Source: Paenibacillus tyrphae
GTDB taxonomy: Bacteria; Bacillota; Bacilli; Paenibacillales; NBRC-103111
Reading direction: 5' to 3'
Assembly (NCBI RefSeq): GCF_027925525.1
Contig: NZ_BSDJ01000021.1
Coordinates: 50,798-114,797, forward strand
Length of the DNA stretch: 64,000 nucleotides
Both the position numbers and the translations under genes were made by a program. This document shows, piece by piece, positions 17,407 to 26,541 of the stretch (positions are counted from its first letter, which is position 1; every line of letters starts with the position of its first letter). Below the pieces are notes generated by a model. The model was not told the origin of the DNA, searched no databases, and saw nothing but the letters and a program-made list of their open reading frames with translations.

Positions 17407-19002
17407 TCACCGGAGGGCGGACTTCAGCAATTGCGTCTGGATATCGAGCTGCTTTTCCAGCGACAGGACGTCAACGGAATGGATTACGTCCAGCTCAATC
17501 GAATATACCCGGTTGCGCCGTACGGCAGGGAGCTGCTTCCAGATGTCGCTCTCCATTACTTTTCTCGCGCTTTCGGCTCCGCCGTTCGCCGGGTATACGC
17601 TGATGAACATATGATCGGCCGCATAGTCCGGCAGCTCTTCGAGCGTAATTTTTTTCGGTTGGCCGATGTCCAGCACGTCCCGCTTCACCTTCGGCGGAGG
17701 AGTGAACCCGAGCGCCTTGTACAAATTATAGACGCCCCTTCCATACGATTCGCACATGACCCAGAGGCAGTCGGCCCAAATCTCGTAGACGGCCGCCGTC
17801 TCGTTCGGTCCGACAAGACCGCTCAGCTCCGCCCGCGCCCGCTTCCCTTTCTCCTCATACCGGGCAATGAACGCTTCCGCTTCCCCTCTCCGGTTCAGGA
17901 TGTCCGCCAGCGACTTGAATCTCTCGAACGGGTCGCCGCTGTGAAACACAAGCGTCGGCGCGATTTTGTGCAGCTGCTCGATCATACCGCGGTCCAGCCA
18001 GTCCGTCGCGATGATCAGCTCCGGCTCCAGCTCCAGCATCGGCTCCACGGAAGTATAGCCGACATCAGGCGTACCCGCTAGCTCCTCCCTTAGCAGCGCC
18101 AGGCGGCTCAGCCCTTGATTGTACGAAGCGCCGAGCGGCTTGATGCCCAGAGCAAGCAGATGTCCGACCAGATCATAGACGACGATTTTTTTCGGTTCGC
18201 GCACATAGCCTGTTGGCGATACGCCGACGACCTGCTTGAATTTGCGGCTTAGATAAAAGCCGTCCGCATAGCCGACATTGCGTGCAATATCGTTCAGGCT
18301 CCCGCCCGTCAGCAGCAACTGCTCCTTCGCCCGGTCGATCCGGATGCGGGCCAAGTAGTCGGAGAAGCTGTGCCCGGTCTCCCGCTTGAACAGCATCGAA
18401 AAAAAGCGCGGGTGAAAACCGGCCATCTGCGCCAGCATGTCCCGGCTGATTTCTTCGTGGTAATGCTTATGCATATAGTCGATAGCAAGCTCGATCCCCT
18501 TGCGCGACGGCCGGATGTCCGGCTCCGAGTCTGGACGGTGGCCCGGCGCCAGCAGGTGAAGCAGCTCGTAAAGCAGCATCTCCTGCCGGAACAGTTCGTC
18601 CCCCGCATCATGACTGCGGAGCGCTCTCAGCTCCTTGACGAGCATCCCGATCCGGTAAGGGGACTCCGGGTACAGCTTGCCGTCGGGAAGCCATAGGCTC
18701 CGCTTTTCGCCATACGCCGATTGTCCTGCGGGCCGTTCTTCTTGACCGCGCGAAGTGAAGATGCGGAACGTAATCAAGTCCAGCAGCAGGCCGCTCCCGG
18801 AGGCGGTACGGTATTCGATCATTCTCCCGGGGTTGCAGAACAGTACGGTGCCGGAATCCACCAGCATTCGCAAGCCGTCGATACGAAGCTCGCCCTTCCC
18901 CTCCTCGGCAACAATAAAAGTATAGGCATCTATCCAGCGTCTGTGCGCATCATTTCCCGCCGACAGCCGCTCGATATCGTTCATTTGATAAAGATCGCGC
19001 AT
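17407..19002 (-). CDS. AraC-family regulator with fused siderophore-binding domain (Btr-like)
   Basis: A 531-residue fusion: N-terminal sensor-like region (1-160), AraC HTH pair (about 175-260, ISRDMLAQMAGFHPRFFS and GSLNDIARNVGYADGFYLSR), then a FeuA-type periplasmic-binding-protein domain (about 265-531) without a signal peptide. This architecture is that of Bacillus subtilis Btr (YbbB), which senses ferric bacillibactin in the cytoplasm and activates its uptake genes. I place the start at 19002 (GGAG 11 nt before) rather than the in-frame ATG at 19050, because a promoter and Fur box occupy 19029-19088. Expected role: siderophore-responsive activator of the adjacent binding-protein gene and of remote permease genes. 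Confidence 0.88.
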   Translation of the reverse strand: MRDLYQMNDIERLSAGNDAHRRWIDAYTFIVAEEGKGELRIDGLRMLVDSGTVLFCNPGRMIEYRTASGSGLLLDLITFRIFTSRGQEERPAGQSAYGEKRSLWLPDGKLYPESPYRIGMLVKELRALRSHDAGDELFRQEMLLYELLHLLAPGHRPDSEPDIRPSRKGIELAIDYMHKHYHEEISRDMLAQMAGFHPRFFSMLFKRETGHSFSDYLARIRIDRAKEQLLLTGGSLNDIARNVGYADGFYLSRKFKQVVGVSPTGYVREPKKIVVYDLVGHLLALGIKPLGASYNQGLSRLALLREELAGTPDVGYTSVEPMLELEPELIIATDWLDRGMIEQLHKIAPTLVFHSGDPFERFKSLADILNRRGEAEAFIARYEEKGKRARAELSGLVGPNETAAVYEIWADCLWVMCESYGRGVYNLYKALGFTPPPKVKRDVLDIGQPKKITLEELPDYAADHMFISVYPANGGAESARKVMESDIWKQLPAVRRNRVYSIELDVIHSVDVLSLEKQLDIQTQLLKSALR

Positions 19003-19028
19003 CCCTGTTTTCGCTCCAATTTCGTAAT

Positions 19029-19049
19029 TGATAACGATTATTATTATCA
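19029..19049 (-). promoter_or_regulatory. Fur box upstream of the Btr-like regulator
   Basis: TGATAACGATTATTATTATCA contains overlapping Fur half-sites (TGATAAC, ATTATCA). It lies immediately downstream of the predicted -10 element, so Fur binding would block the promoter. Confidence 0.85.
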
Positions 19050-19058
19050 TTAAAGCTT

Positions 19059-19088
19059 ATTATAAAGGATGCTCCCAAAACTCTTCAA
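19059..19088 (-). promoter_or_regulatory. Promoter of the Btr-like regulator
   Basis: On the minus strand TTGAAG (19083-19088) and TATAAT (19059-19064) are separated by 18 nt. Predicted transcription start near 19052 places the Fur box at the start of the leader and rules against translation from 19050. Confidence 0.7.
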
Positions 19089-19155
19089 CACGTTACCGGA
19101 AAATGCGCAAAAAAACGCAAACCGCGAATAACCCCCGCATAGCCCCACAAAGCTA

Positions 19156-19186
19156 AAAAGCCCGACAGGATTCCCTGTCAGGCTTT
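19156..19186. terminator. Intrinsic terminator of the SLH/PHP gene
   Basis: AAAGCCcGACAGG and CCTGTCaGGCTTT form a strong stem followed on the minus strand by TTTTTAG. It lies 35 bp after the stop codon at 19222 and also has a short T-run in the plus direction. Confidence 0.88.
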
Positions 19187-19221
19187 CTACGTTTATGAAA
19201 GAGATGGTTCGAATGGGTCGG

Positions 19222-22200
19222 CTACAGCTTCAAAGCTTCCAAAAGCTTGTAAATCATCGTTGCTGCCTCCGCTCTCGTAGCCGTTTGGCTGGCGCGGAAC
19301 GTTTGATCCTCATATCCGCTCACGATTCCGGCCGATACCGAGGCATTCACAGCTGCTTGTGCCCAAGCCGGAATGCTCCCGGCATCCCGGAATGCTGTCG
19401 TTTGGTTCCCCGAATTGAATCCACCGGAGTTCAGCGCATTCGCGATCATCACGGACATTTCCGCCCGGGTGATCGTTTGGTCCGCTTTGAACCACGTGCG
19501 GCCGTTTTCCTCATATCCGTGGATCAGGCCTGCTTTGACCGCTGCGGCTACGCCGGATTTCGCCCAATCCGGAATTTGCGGGTCATCGGCAAACCCAGAG
19601 GCGTCCGTGGAGGCTTGGAGACCGAGCGCTTCCGCCATCATTTTCGCGAATTGCCCGCGTGTTACCAGCGTTTCCGGACGGAACATCCGGTCTTCAAACC
19701 CTTGAATGACATTCATCCCAACCAAACGGTCGGTATACGGCGCCGCCCAATGCCCGGTGAGATCCAGGAAAGCGACCGGCTGATAATCGAATACGGCGAA
19801 CTTCGTAAAATGGTTGACGTTCACGGTGACGGTTCCGTCCGCACGGTTGGTCCCGCCGATATAAATCCAGCGCTTTTGCTGCTCGTGATAATAATATACC
19901 GCTGCCTGATGCCCCAGAAGCAATTGACCGGCGTTATAATGGAACGTCAGAGCGATCGGTTGATTAAAAGTATGACCGGTCGTGCTTGTGAATTCGATCA
20001 CCGGACTCATCGCCCGCAGATTCCCGGCGGAAGGAGTCTCCTTCGCGGACAGAATGCTGGCCCGAATGGTGCCGTTCGATGGCAAGGCACCTGCCGGAAC
20101 TTCGATATTCACTACGTCCTTGATACTGCCCTTGGCCGCTTGCTTCGCATTGACCTCAAGCTCCAAAGAGACAGGGCGGTCCGGTTTATCGCCTGATGCC
20201 GGTTGGGTTGTCGTGTTACCCGAATTGCCGCCCGGCGAGCTCGAACCGCCGCCGCCGGAGCTTCCGGAGTCGCCGTCCGAATCGCTGCTGTCCGCCGCTT
20301 TCGTTACGATGACCGTACGGCGTACCTCGGCGGCACGATTCCCCGCCAAATCCCGGGCATTGTAATGCACCGTATAGGTTCCAGCCGTATGCGTATCGAC
20401 GGCTCCGGTGACGACCACATCGCCGTCCACCCCGAAGTTATCGGCAGCGGTTGCGCCCTGCTCCACGTAGGCCGTACCGACGGTCAGATTCACGGTCGGG
20501 TCACCCTTGAGCGTGATGACCGGAGGCGTACGATCAATATTTACCGTCAACGGAAGCAAAGCTTTGTTTCCAAAAGCATCGGTGGCCCGGAATAGCCGCG
20601 AATGCACTCCTTCTTGAGAAATCTCGATGTTGCTGTTGCTCACATAAGGAAGGAAATTTTTCCCGTTGTCGGTTGATAGCTCCAGGTCGGGACCGGCCCC
20701 GTACACGCTTCCGTATACGCTGGCATAGACGCTGCCCGTAACGCTCTGATTCGTCCAGGCGCCGCTGGAGTAAGGCTGTCCGTCCGCTGTCTTCCACTTA
20801 CCGTGAAGCTCCAGGGAAGTACCTTTCAACTTCACCGCAAAAGATTGGCTCGCTGCGGCATTTCCGCGCTTGATCGTAGCGGTCAGCGTGAGAGCCGTAT
20901 CCTGCAGGGGACGCGATACGATTTTGCCGTCATCGGTCATCAGCTGAGGATTGGAGCTTTTCCACGAGATGGTTGCCCCATGCTTGCCTGTCGTAGGCAG
21001 TTGAAGATTGGTAGCAACTTGGCTAATATCGCCCAAGGACAACGATTGCTTCGTATCGTCGACAGCCTGCTGATCGCTGTAGGGTGCCACGCTTACGAAG
21101 ATCGGGTTGGAATAAAACCACAGGTCCCGGTAATTCCGATTGTTAATTTCGGCGAAACGGGTTTTGTCATCGGCGATATCCGTTTTCGGATCGACCAGCG
21201 GCTCCCCGTTGCTTGTTTCTCCCTCGACGTTGAGCCCCAGATTCGTTCCTCTGAGCCTGAAGTACTGATTCTTGCTTGCCGTACCCAGATTGTAGCTGAT
21301 GACATGATACCCTTCGGCATCCGTCGTCCAGTCTGCGCTCGTGAAGCGCTGCAGCACCTTGGTCGAATCGTTGGTGTCTTTGTTATACTCGGGGGTGCCC
21401 GGTTGGGCCAAGCCCGTCACGTCGCCGGAAATCAGATCGACATGATCGACTTCAACGGGATCGCCGTTATTGTTTGTTTTCGGAGTTTTGAACCGAATCG
21501 TAAGCTGGAGGTTATCCCCCTCCTTCACCTGAAGCTCTCCGCCCATCTCCTCCTTGCGACCGTCACCGGCAACCGTAAAATCAAGCGCGTCAATCAGATC
21601 GCCGTATACGGAGAACGATTTTCCCGACCTCATGCCGGCTACAACCGCCTTCATATCGGAACCGTTCACCCACGTGTAGTTCTTGGAGTATTCTCCTGGC
21701 CAATACCCACTGGAAGCCAACTCATCTCTGCTGATTTTGAAATGAAAGTCCGAATTGGAAAAGTTCCAGAATTTCCTTCCTTCCCCTAGCAGAGAATCCC
21801 ATACGCCTCCAAGCTTGGCGACCATGTAATCCGTTCCCCCGTAGGACCGGTTGGCCGGGGTGGTCAGGTTGAGGCCGCCCCGGTCGGACTCCATCTGGTT
21901 GCCGACCATGCCTTCGAATCCGAAGACGATATTCGGTGCGGCGCTGTTGAAATCCCGGATATCGGCAATCGTATAAACGTCTTTTCTTGAAGGATGATTC
22001 AAGATCGCGTAGCTGGACTCGGGATATTTTTCACGAAGCCACCGCAGAGCGGTCAGCGCGTCGTCGCGAGTCGTATATGCCCGTTTGTTCTGCGCCTTCC
22101 AGGCGGCAACGTCCGCCGGATCGAACAGGCTTTCGTCCCGGTCGGTGAATAAATATTCGAACTGGCTTACGGCTTTCAGCGACTCGGGCGACCCCGGATT

Positions 22201-22662
22201 GTCGGTTCCGATGCCGATACCCACGTGCTCATATTTCGGCATGTCCCATTCGAAGCCCGAAAAAACAATTTTATCTTTGTACTTGCCCGACTCCTGCAGT
22301 TGTTTGATTTTAGGAACCTGATACTGGGCAAGACCCTTGGATAAAGGAACCGGTCCTCCGGGAATATTGTTGCCGTTATCATCCCGGTTGGACATTCTCA
22401 AATGATCGGCAAGGGCCAGCCAATCGAAACCGTGCTGATCGAATGCGACATCCAGCACGCGCTCCAGAGATTCCTGCGCATCGTTGGACTGATAGGTGTG
22501 CGCGTGGTACTCGCCCGTCATCCATTTTCCGGCAGACGGACTTGCTTGACCTCCTGCATCGACCGGCGATCCATATACGGTTGCGTTAGGCAGGCCTTGA
22601 CCAAGGATACAAATGGACAAGGGAACAAAGGATAAGGCGCGTTTCCACTTTTTGGATATCAT
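19222..22662 (-). CDS. SLH-anchored PHP-domain phosphoesterase
   Basis: Secreted protein of 1146 residues. After a signal peptide (about 1-32) comes a PHP-type metallophosphoesterase domain (about 45-370): GEYHAHT (His53, His55), LADHL (Asp86, His87) and a later ILNHPSR. It is followed by an Ig-like segment (WKSSNP), a DUF5011-like beta domain starting PPVITLKGDPTVNLTVG, a Ser/Gly linker, a ZU5-like beta region and three SLH domains (about 964-1146). PHP enzymes cleave phosphodiesters or phosphomonoesters; the surface substrate is unknown. I chose the ATG at 22662 because AGAGGAG lies 8 nt before it; the in-frame ATG at 22713 would destroy the signal peptide. It is not in an operon. Confidence 0.87.
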   Translation of the reverse strand: MISKKWKRALSFVPLSICILGQGLPNATVYGSPVDAGGQASPSAGKWMTGEYHAHTYQSNDAQESLERVLDVAFDQHGFDWLALADHLRMSNRDDNGNNIPGGPVPLSKGLAQYQVPKIKQLQESGKYKDKIVFSGFEWDMPKYEHVGIGIGTDNPGSPESLKAVSQFEYLFTDRDESLFDPADVAAWKAQNKRAYTTRDDALTALRWLREKYPESSYAILNHPSRKDVYTIADIRDFNSAAPNIVFGFEGMVGNQMESDRGGLNLTTPANRSYGGTDYMVAKLGGVWDSLLGEGRKFWNFSNSDFHFKISRDELASSGYWPGEYSKNYTWVNGSDMKAVVAGMRSGKSFSVYGDLIDALDFTVAGDGRKEEMGGELQVKEGDNLQLTIRFKTPKTNNNGDPVEVDHVDLISGDVTGLAQPGTPEYNKDTNDSTKVLQRFTSADWTTDAEGYHVISYNLGTASKNQYFRLRGTNLGLNVEGETSNGEPLVDPKTDIADDKTRFAEINNRNYRDLWFYSNPIFVSVAPYSDQQAVDDTKQSLSLGDISQVATNLQLPTTGKHGATISWKSSNPQLMTDDGKIVSRPLQDTALTLTATIKRGNAAASQSFAVKLKGTSLELHGKWKTADGQPYSSGAWTNQSVTGSVYASVYGSVYGAGPDLELSTDNGKNFLPYVSNSNIEISQEGVHSRLFRATDAFGNKALLPLTVNIDRTPPVITLKGDPTVNLTVGTAYVEQGATAADNFGVDGDVVVTGAVDTHTAGTYTVHYNARDLAGNRAAEVRRTVIVTKAADSSDSDGDSGSSGGGGSSSPGGNSGNTTTQPASGDKPDRPVSLELEVNAKQAAKGSIKDVVNIEVPAGALPSNGTIRASILSAKETPSAGNLRAMSPVIEFTSTTGHTFNQPIALTFHYNAGQLLLGHQAAVYYYHEQQKRWIYIGGTNRADGTVTVNVNHFTKFAVFDYQPVAFLDLTGHWAAPYTDRLVGMNVIQGFEDRMFRPETLVTRGQFAKMMAEALGLQASTDASGFADDPQIPDWAKSGVAAAVKAGLIHGYEENGRTWFKADQTITRAEMSVMIANALNSGGFNSGNQTTAFRDAGSIPAWAQAAVNASVSAGIVSGYEDQTFRASQTATRAEAATMIYKLLEALKL

Positions 22663-23024
22663 GATGACTGCTCCTCTGATCAATATTGTTTCGCACAGCT
22701 GAAGTCCGAACATTCATCAGTCTAATCCCGGCTAACGCCCGTTGTCCACGGATTCCCAAAAACAAAATAAAACCTTAACAATAGAACGCTTACAATCGGG
22801 AAAAAGGTACATTGGGAACGAAAAGGCTATTGTGGCGGACGAATTCGACACCTTATGAGGGGAGTTAAAAAGAGGCAGATAGAGGAATTTCCGTACTCGG
22901 AGTGGCGGCGGAATCCCATCCTGCGAATCCCGCCGCTCCAAATTTTTAAGATACCGCTTTAAAGCGTATACTCACGCTAAGATCTTCAATCAATCAACCG
23001 GACGGAAGGATGCTGCGTATTCCC
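22663..23024. other. Intergenic region between GH8 and SLH/PHP genes
   Basis: No gene is supported in this 362-bp gap. It must carry the promoter of the SLH/PHP gene; a weak cre-like sequence (TTGTAAGCGTTCTA on the minus strand, about 22781-22794, two mismatches) occurs 120 bp upstream of its start. A 12-bp palindrome CGCTTTAAAGCG lies near 22960. No clear T-run terminator follows the GH8 gene; a GC-rich hairpin near 22890-22935 is the only candidate. Confidence 0.5.
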
Positions 23025-25013
23025 TCAATTTCCGCTCGAGCCGTACACTTCGAATTCGTAGAGCGAATACCCGTAGGACGTGCCTCTTGCCGTGCCGTAC
23101 ATCCGGACATAGCGGGCATCCTGTGCGGCAAAGTTGATCTCTTCGACTCCGCCCTTCCCGTTCGTCTTCGTATACACGTCCGTCCAATTCGCCGGCGAGT
23201 CGCTATCGTTCGATACTTGAATTTTGTAATTTTTGCCGTAGGCGGCTTCCCAGTTCAGCTTTACTTTATGGATGCTGTACGTCTTCCCGAGATCGACGTA
23301 AATCCACTCAGAGTCACTTCCTTCCTTGCTCGCCCAGCGGGTGGAGGCGTTGCCATCGAACGCTTTGGACGCTTCGTAGCCGCTTCCTTCCACTGAGCTG
23401 GCCTTGGCTGTTTTTCCTTTCGCAATATTGGTGTCCGTAGAAGGACCGTCGCTTGTCGTCGCGCTGGCGGTATTGCTGTTCGCCGATGCATTGCCTGCCG
23501 CGTCAAAAGCCTTGACCGTGTAGCTGTACGTCGTGGACGGATTCAAACCCGTATCGCTGTACGAAGTGCCTGTTGCCGTGCCGACCTCCGTACTGCCGCG
23601 GTAAATTTTGTACTCCTTGACCCCGACGTTATCCGTGGAAGCCGTCCAGCTCAGATTCACTTGACTGCTTGATACGGCTGTTGCGGTCAAGTTCGCCGGA
23701 GCCGTGGGTGCCTGCGTATCCGGTGTGCCGCTGCCGGCCGTCGGAATCCACCAGTTGCCGGAAATGAAGAGCATCGATAACAGATTAAAGGAATCGCTAT
23801 AATAGCCTTCTTTCTTGTTCTTCATCCAGTCCCAGCCCGCATTGATCCAAGCCTGATGGCTGCTGTTCGTCGTGGACGCGGCGATGAACGGCGAGACGAA
23901 CACGGCCGTCGCATAGCTTGCCTTTTCGTTTACGGTGCCGTCAAGCTTGTAGCCGTCTTTGATATTGTTCGGGTTGCCGCCGGTCTTTCCTTTGATCCAT
24001 GTCGCCATTTTGTCGGCGATCGCTTTGCCTCTCGCATCCCCGTAGAACGCGTAGTCCATCACAATGCGCAGCGGAACGCGGCTGGCGTTGTAATTGTATT
24101 CGTCAGGGAATTCTTCCCCTTCCATGTGATCACGCGGAGCCGGCTTCGGCGGATTGTCGATGACAAAGTCGGAGATCAGACCGGTGACCGGCGTGTATTT
24201 GCTGCTGAACTGGCCGTAGACGTTGTACAGATTGTTGATGACGTCAAGCCAGGTTTGATCCCCCGTCACTTCGTAGAATGCCCGCAAATGGCTGAGCATC
24301 CAATCCGACGGACGCGTATCCCAGGTGCTTTTGGAATCCCAATCTCCCTGATTCAGCCGGTTACCGGTCGTCACGTAGCTGGCCTTGATGCCGTTCGTAA
24401 TCATTTTTTTCGCTTCCGCCAAATAATTGACGGAACCGCCGGACCCCCATTGACGATCGGCCAAAATGAGCGCATAGGCGATATCAAGGTCTCCGTCGGT
24501 GGCCGAGGAGAAATGCCCTTGAGCTCTCTTGTCGTCCGCGACGATCCAGCCCATCAAATTCGAATTTTTGGAGCTTTTATAAGCTCTTGCCGTTTTGAAC
24601 AGCCCGTCAAAAATCGTTCTCGCATCCGGGTCATGACCGGCCATCAGCGCCGTAATCACCATGCCGTAGCCTTGTCCCTCCGAAGAGCCCAGCGCCTTGA
24701 AGCCGTCCTGGCTGCCCGCAACGTTCCCTTTGACGTAATAGCCGCCCGGCAAGGAAGTTAAGTTGTTCTTCAGATGCGCCCCCTTCCAGTAGTCGTAGTA
24801 AGCAGCGACGGACGCATTCATGGAAGCTTGCGAAACATGATTTGGCTTGAGGATGCCGGGGTAGCTCAGCTGCTGTGGGAACGGCTTCATTTCTCCGGCG
24901 GCATGCGCCTTCGGCTGAAACGAACCGGGCGCCAGGAGCAGCGCAGCGGAAAGCAGAACCAAAGAAGCCGCCTTCACCTTGTTGCGGATCGATCGAACCT
25001 TGGTTGCGTACAT
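23025..25013 (-). CDS. Secreted GH8 glucanase/chitosanase with FnIII and CBM32-like modules
   Basis: A 662-residue secreted glycoside hydrolase. Signal peptide 1-38 (AHA cleavage), GH8 catalytic domain (about 45-420), a fibronectin type III domain (TAPANLTATAVSSSQVNLSW, about 435-520) and a C-terminal F5/8-type C (CBM32-like) domain (about 530-660). The general acid is Glu112 (SEGQGYGM) and the GH8 signature ATDGDLDIAYALILAD places the likely base at Asp173. Spacing and motifs match Bacillus/Paenibacillus GH8 enzymes with chitosanase and beta-1,3-1,4-glucanase activity; which polymer is preferred cannot be read from sequence. The start has a perfect AAGGAGG, 9 nt upstream. It has no SLH domain, so it is probably released. 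Confidence 0.93.
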   Translation of the reverse strand: MYATKVRSIRNKVKAASLVLLSAALLLAPGSFQPKAHAAGEMKPFPQQLSYPGILKPNHVSQASMNASVAAYYDYWKGAHLKNNLTSLPGGYYVKGNVAGSQDGFKALGSSEGQGYGMVITALMAGHDPDARTIFDGLFKTARAYKSSKNSNLMGWIVADDKRAQGHFSSATDGDLDIAYALILADRQWGSGGSVNYLAEAKKMITNGIKASYVTTGNRLNQGDWDSKSTWDTRPSDWMLSHLRAFYEVTGDQTWLDVINNLYNVYGQFSSKYTPVTGLISDFVIDNPPKPAPRDHMEGEEFPDEYNYNASRVPLRIVMDYAFYGDARGKAIADKMATWIKGKTGGNPNNIKDGYKLDGTVNEKASYATAVFVSPFIAASTTNSSHQAWINAGWDWMKNKKEGYYSDSFNLLSMLFISGNWWIPTAGSGTPDTQAPTAPANLTATAVSSSQVNLSWTASTDNVGVKEYKIYRGSTEVGTATGTSYSDTGLNPSTTYSYTVKAFDAAGNASANSNTASATTSDGPSTDTNIAKGKTAKASSVEGSGYEASKAFDGNASTRWASKEGSDSEWIYVDLGKTYSIHKVKLNWEAAYGKNYKIQVSNDSDSPANWTDVYTKTNGKGGVEEINFAAQDARYVRMYGTARGTSYGYSLYEFEVYGSSGN

Positions 25014-25127
25014 TGTTATTTCCTCCTTTGTTCGGGTAGGATTCGATGCTGCTGTAAACCGTTTCCTCCTTTCTCCTTAGTATGATTAGTAGGATCGTTC
25101 AGCCATGTTCCAGCGAAGAAGCATGAG

Positions 25128-25161
25128 CAAAAAAAGAACCTGAAACAAACTTACAGGTTCT
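25128..25161 (-). terminator. Intrinsic terminator downstream of gerC
   Basis: AGAACCTG and CAGGTTCT form an 8-bp stem followed on the minus strand by seven Ts. It lies 145 bp after the gerC stop, across a very AT-rich stretch (25162-25306) with no gene; the stretch 25014-25127 carries the GH8 leader and promoter. Confidence 0.8.
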
Positions 25162-25306
25162 GCGCCGGTCCACGGAATGAACACATTTCTTCATATGTTA
25201 TTTTATATATCTATTTACAATCTATAACATACATCGGCAAATGTCTTTTGTTTTTTTTAGATCTGTTTATGTTTTTTTTATGTTTTTTCCAAATTAGGGT
25301 TACCCT

Positions 25307-26541
25307 TCATGGTCCGGGCGGATTGCGGTGCTCAACGACTTTCGAACCGCTCGCTCCGTACTCCGTCACGATCGTTTTGACGTGTAGGCGAACCTCGGCT
25401 TGACTGAACTTTTGGTCCCATTGGGATTTGACTTTATCCCATGTTTTCGGCTCATGAATGCGCAGTTCCTTGCTAAATCCGATCACGTCGGCTTTGTACC
25501 GCTTCTGTATTTTTTCCAGCGTCTGACGAATGTTCCGTTCCACTTGTTTCGCTGCATATTGCCCTTGCCTCTTCAAGAAATGATCGTCGAAGCTTTTCTC
25601 GTTCATCACCCAGCTTTCGCTCAGGCGGCCCCGGGATTCGATCCGAACCTCGAACGACAGCTTGTCCCCTTCCACGTGCGGCACAATGTCGCTCTTATAC
25701 GACAAAATTTCATACAGGTTTTTTTGCCCGGTTTCCTCGTCGGTAAATTTCACGACGCCTCCCCGTACTTGTCCCGTGATCAGCGTGATGCTGCCCAGTT
25801 CGTCTTCATCGAGAAAACCGACCAGCTTTCCGCTCTGTCCGTGAACGACCCCGGCCCCGGCAAATTTAATTTCCCCTCCCCCTTTGACGATCGCTTGCAG
25901 CAAAAAGCTCGATTTGCTCTGCAGAAGCGTCAGCAGCTTGGCTAAGGATACCGGAGGAAGGATGCGGGTCGATTTGTATTGATTGTCAACCATTTTCAGG
26001 ATGCGGAATGCCGGGATTTCCTTCGTCCCTTTCAGCTCAAACGTCTCCCTCGCCAATCCGCGGGCAACGAACACCAGGGCGCTCGGTCTGAAGTCCGACT
26101 CGCGGTACATCAGATCCATAAACTCCGGATCGGCGTCGTACGAAGCAGCTCGTCGCCGATCACCAGCGTCTTGAAATGCTGGGCAAATATCGGCCGTTCC
26201 GTCCGGAGCGAGATTTCCCGGGTCGATTCCAATAGCAAGTCTCCGGTTTCCGTAAAATTTTCGTATCTTTTTTGCTCGGACGAGCCGCCGCCCCCTTTGC
26301 CTTGCCCACCGCCGGAGCTGGAAGTAAAAATCTGATACGTGATCGAGATCAAATCCTCTTTTTTGCGCGCCGCCCCATTTTTGGTTAGAGCCTTTTCGAT
26401 CTTCGTTTCATGAGCTTTATCCAGCGCGATCCCGGCCACAAGGCTAAGGTCGTCGATCTCCCGCTGACTCCAGCAGCCCGTCAATAGCGATATCATCGGC
26501 AGCAGAGCCACGATCGCAAGCATCATCTTTCGGCGTTTCAA
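25307..26541 (-). pseudogene. Ger(x)C germinant receptor lipoprotein, split by a frameshift
   Basis: Two abutting frames together make one Ger(x)C protein of about 410 residues, the family length. The first (26541 to 26110) has a TTG start with AAGGGG 7 nt upstream, a lipobox LLTGC, and the CWSQREIDDLSLVAGIALD family signature, and stops at TGA just after FKTLVIGDELLRTTPIRSL. The second (26119 to 25307) continues with MDLMYRESDFRPSALVFVARG, as expected in an intact protein. A single missing base near 26112-26118 would explain it. Either a real inactivating mutation, a sequencing error, or two cooperating polypeptides by re-initiation (the frames overlap by 10 nt). gerC products are lipoproteins of the spore inner-membrane germinant receptor. 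Confidence 0.85.
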
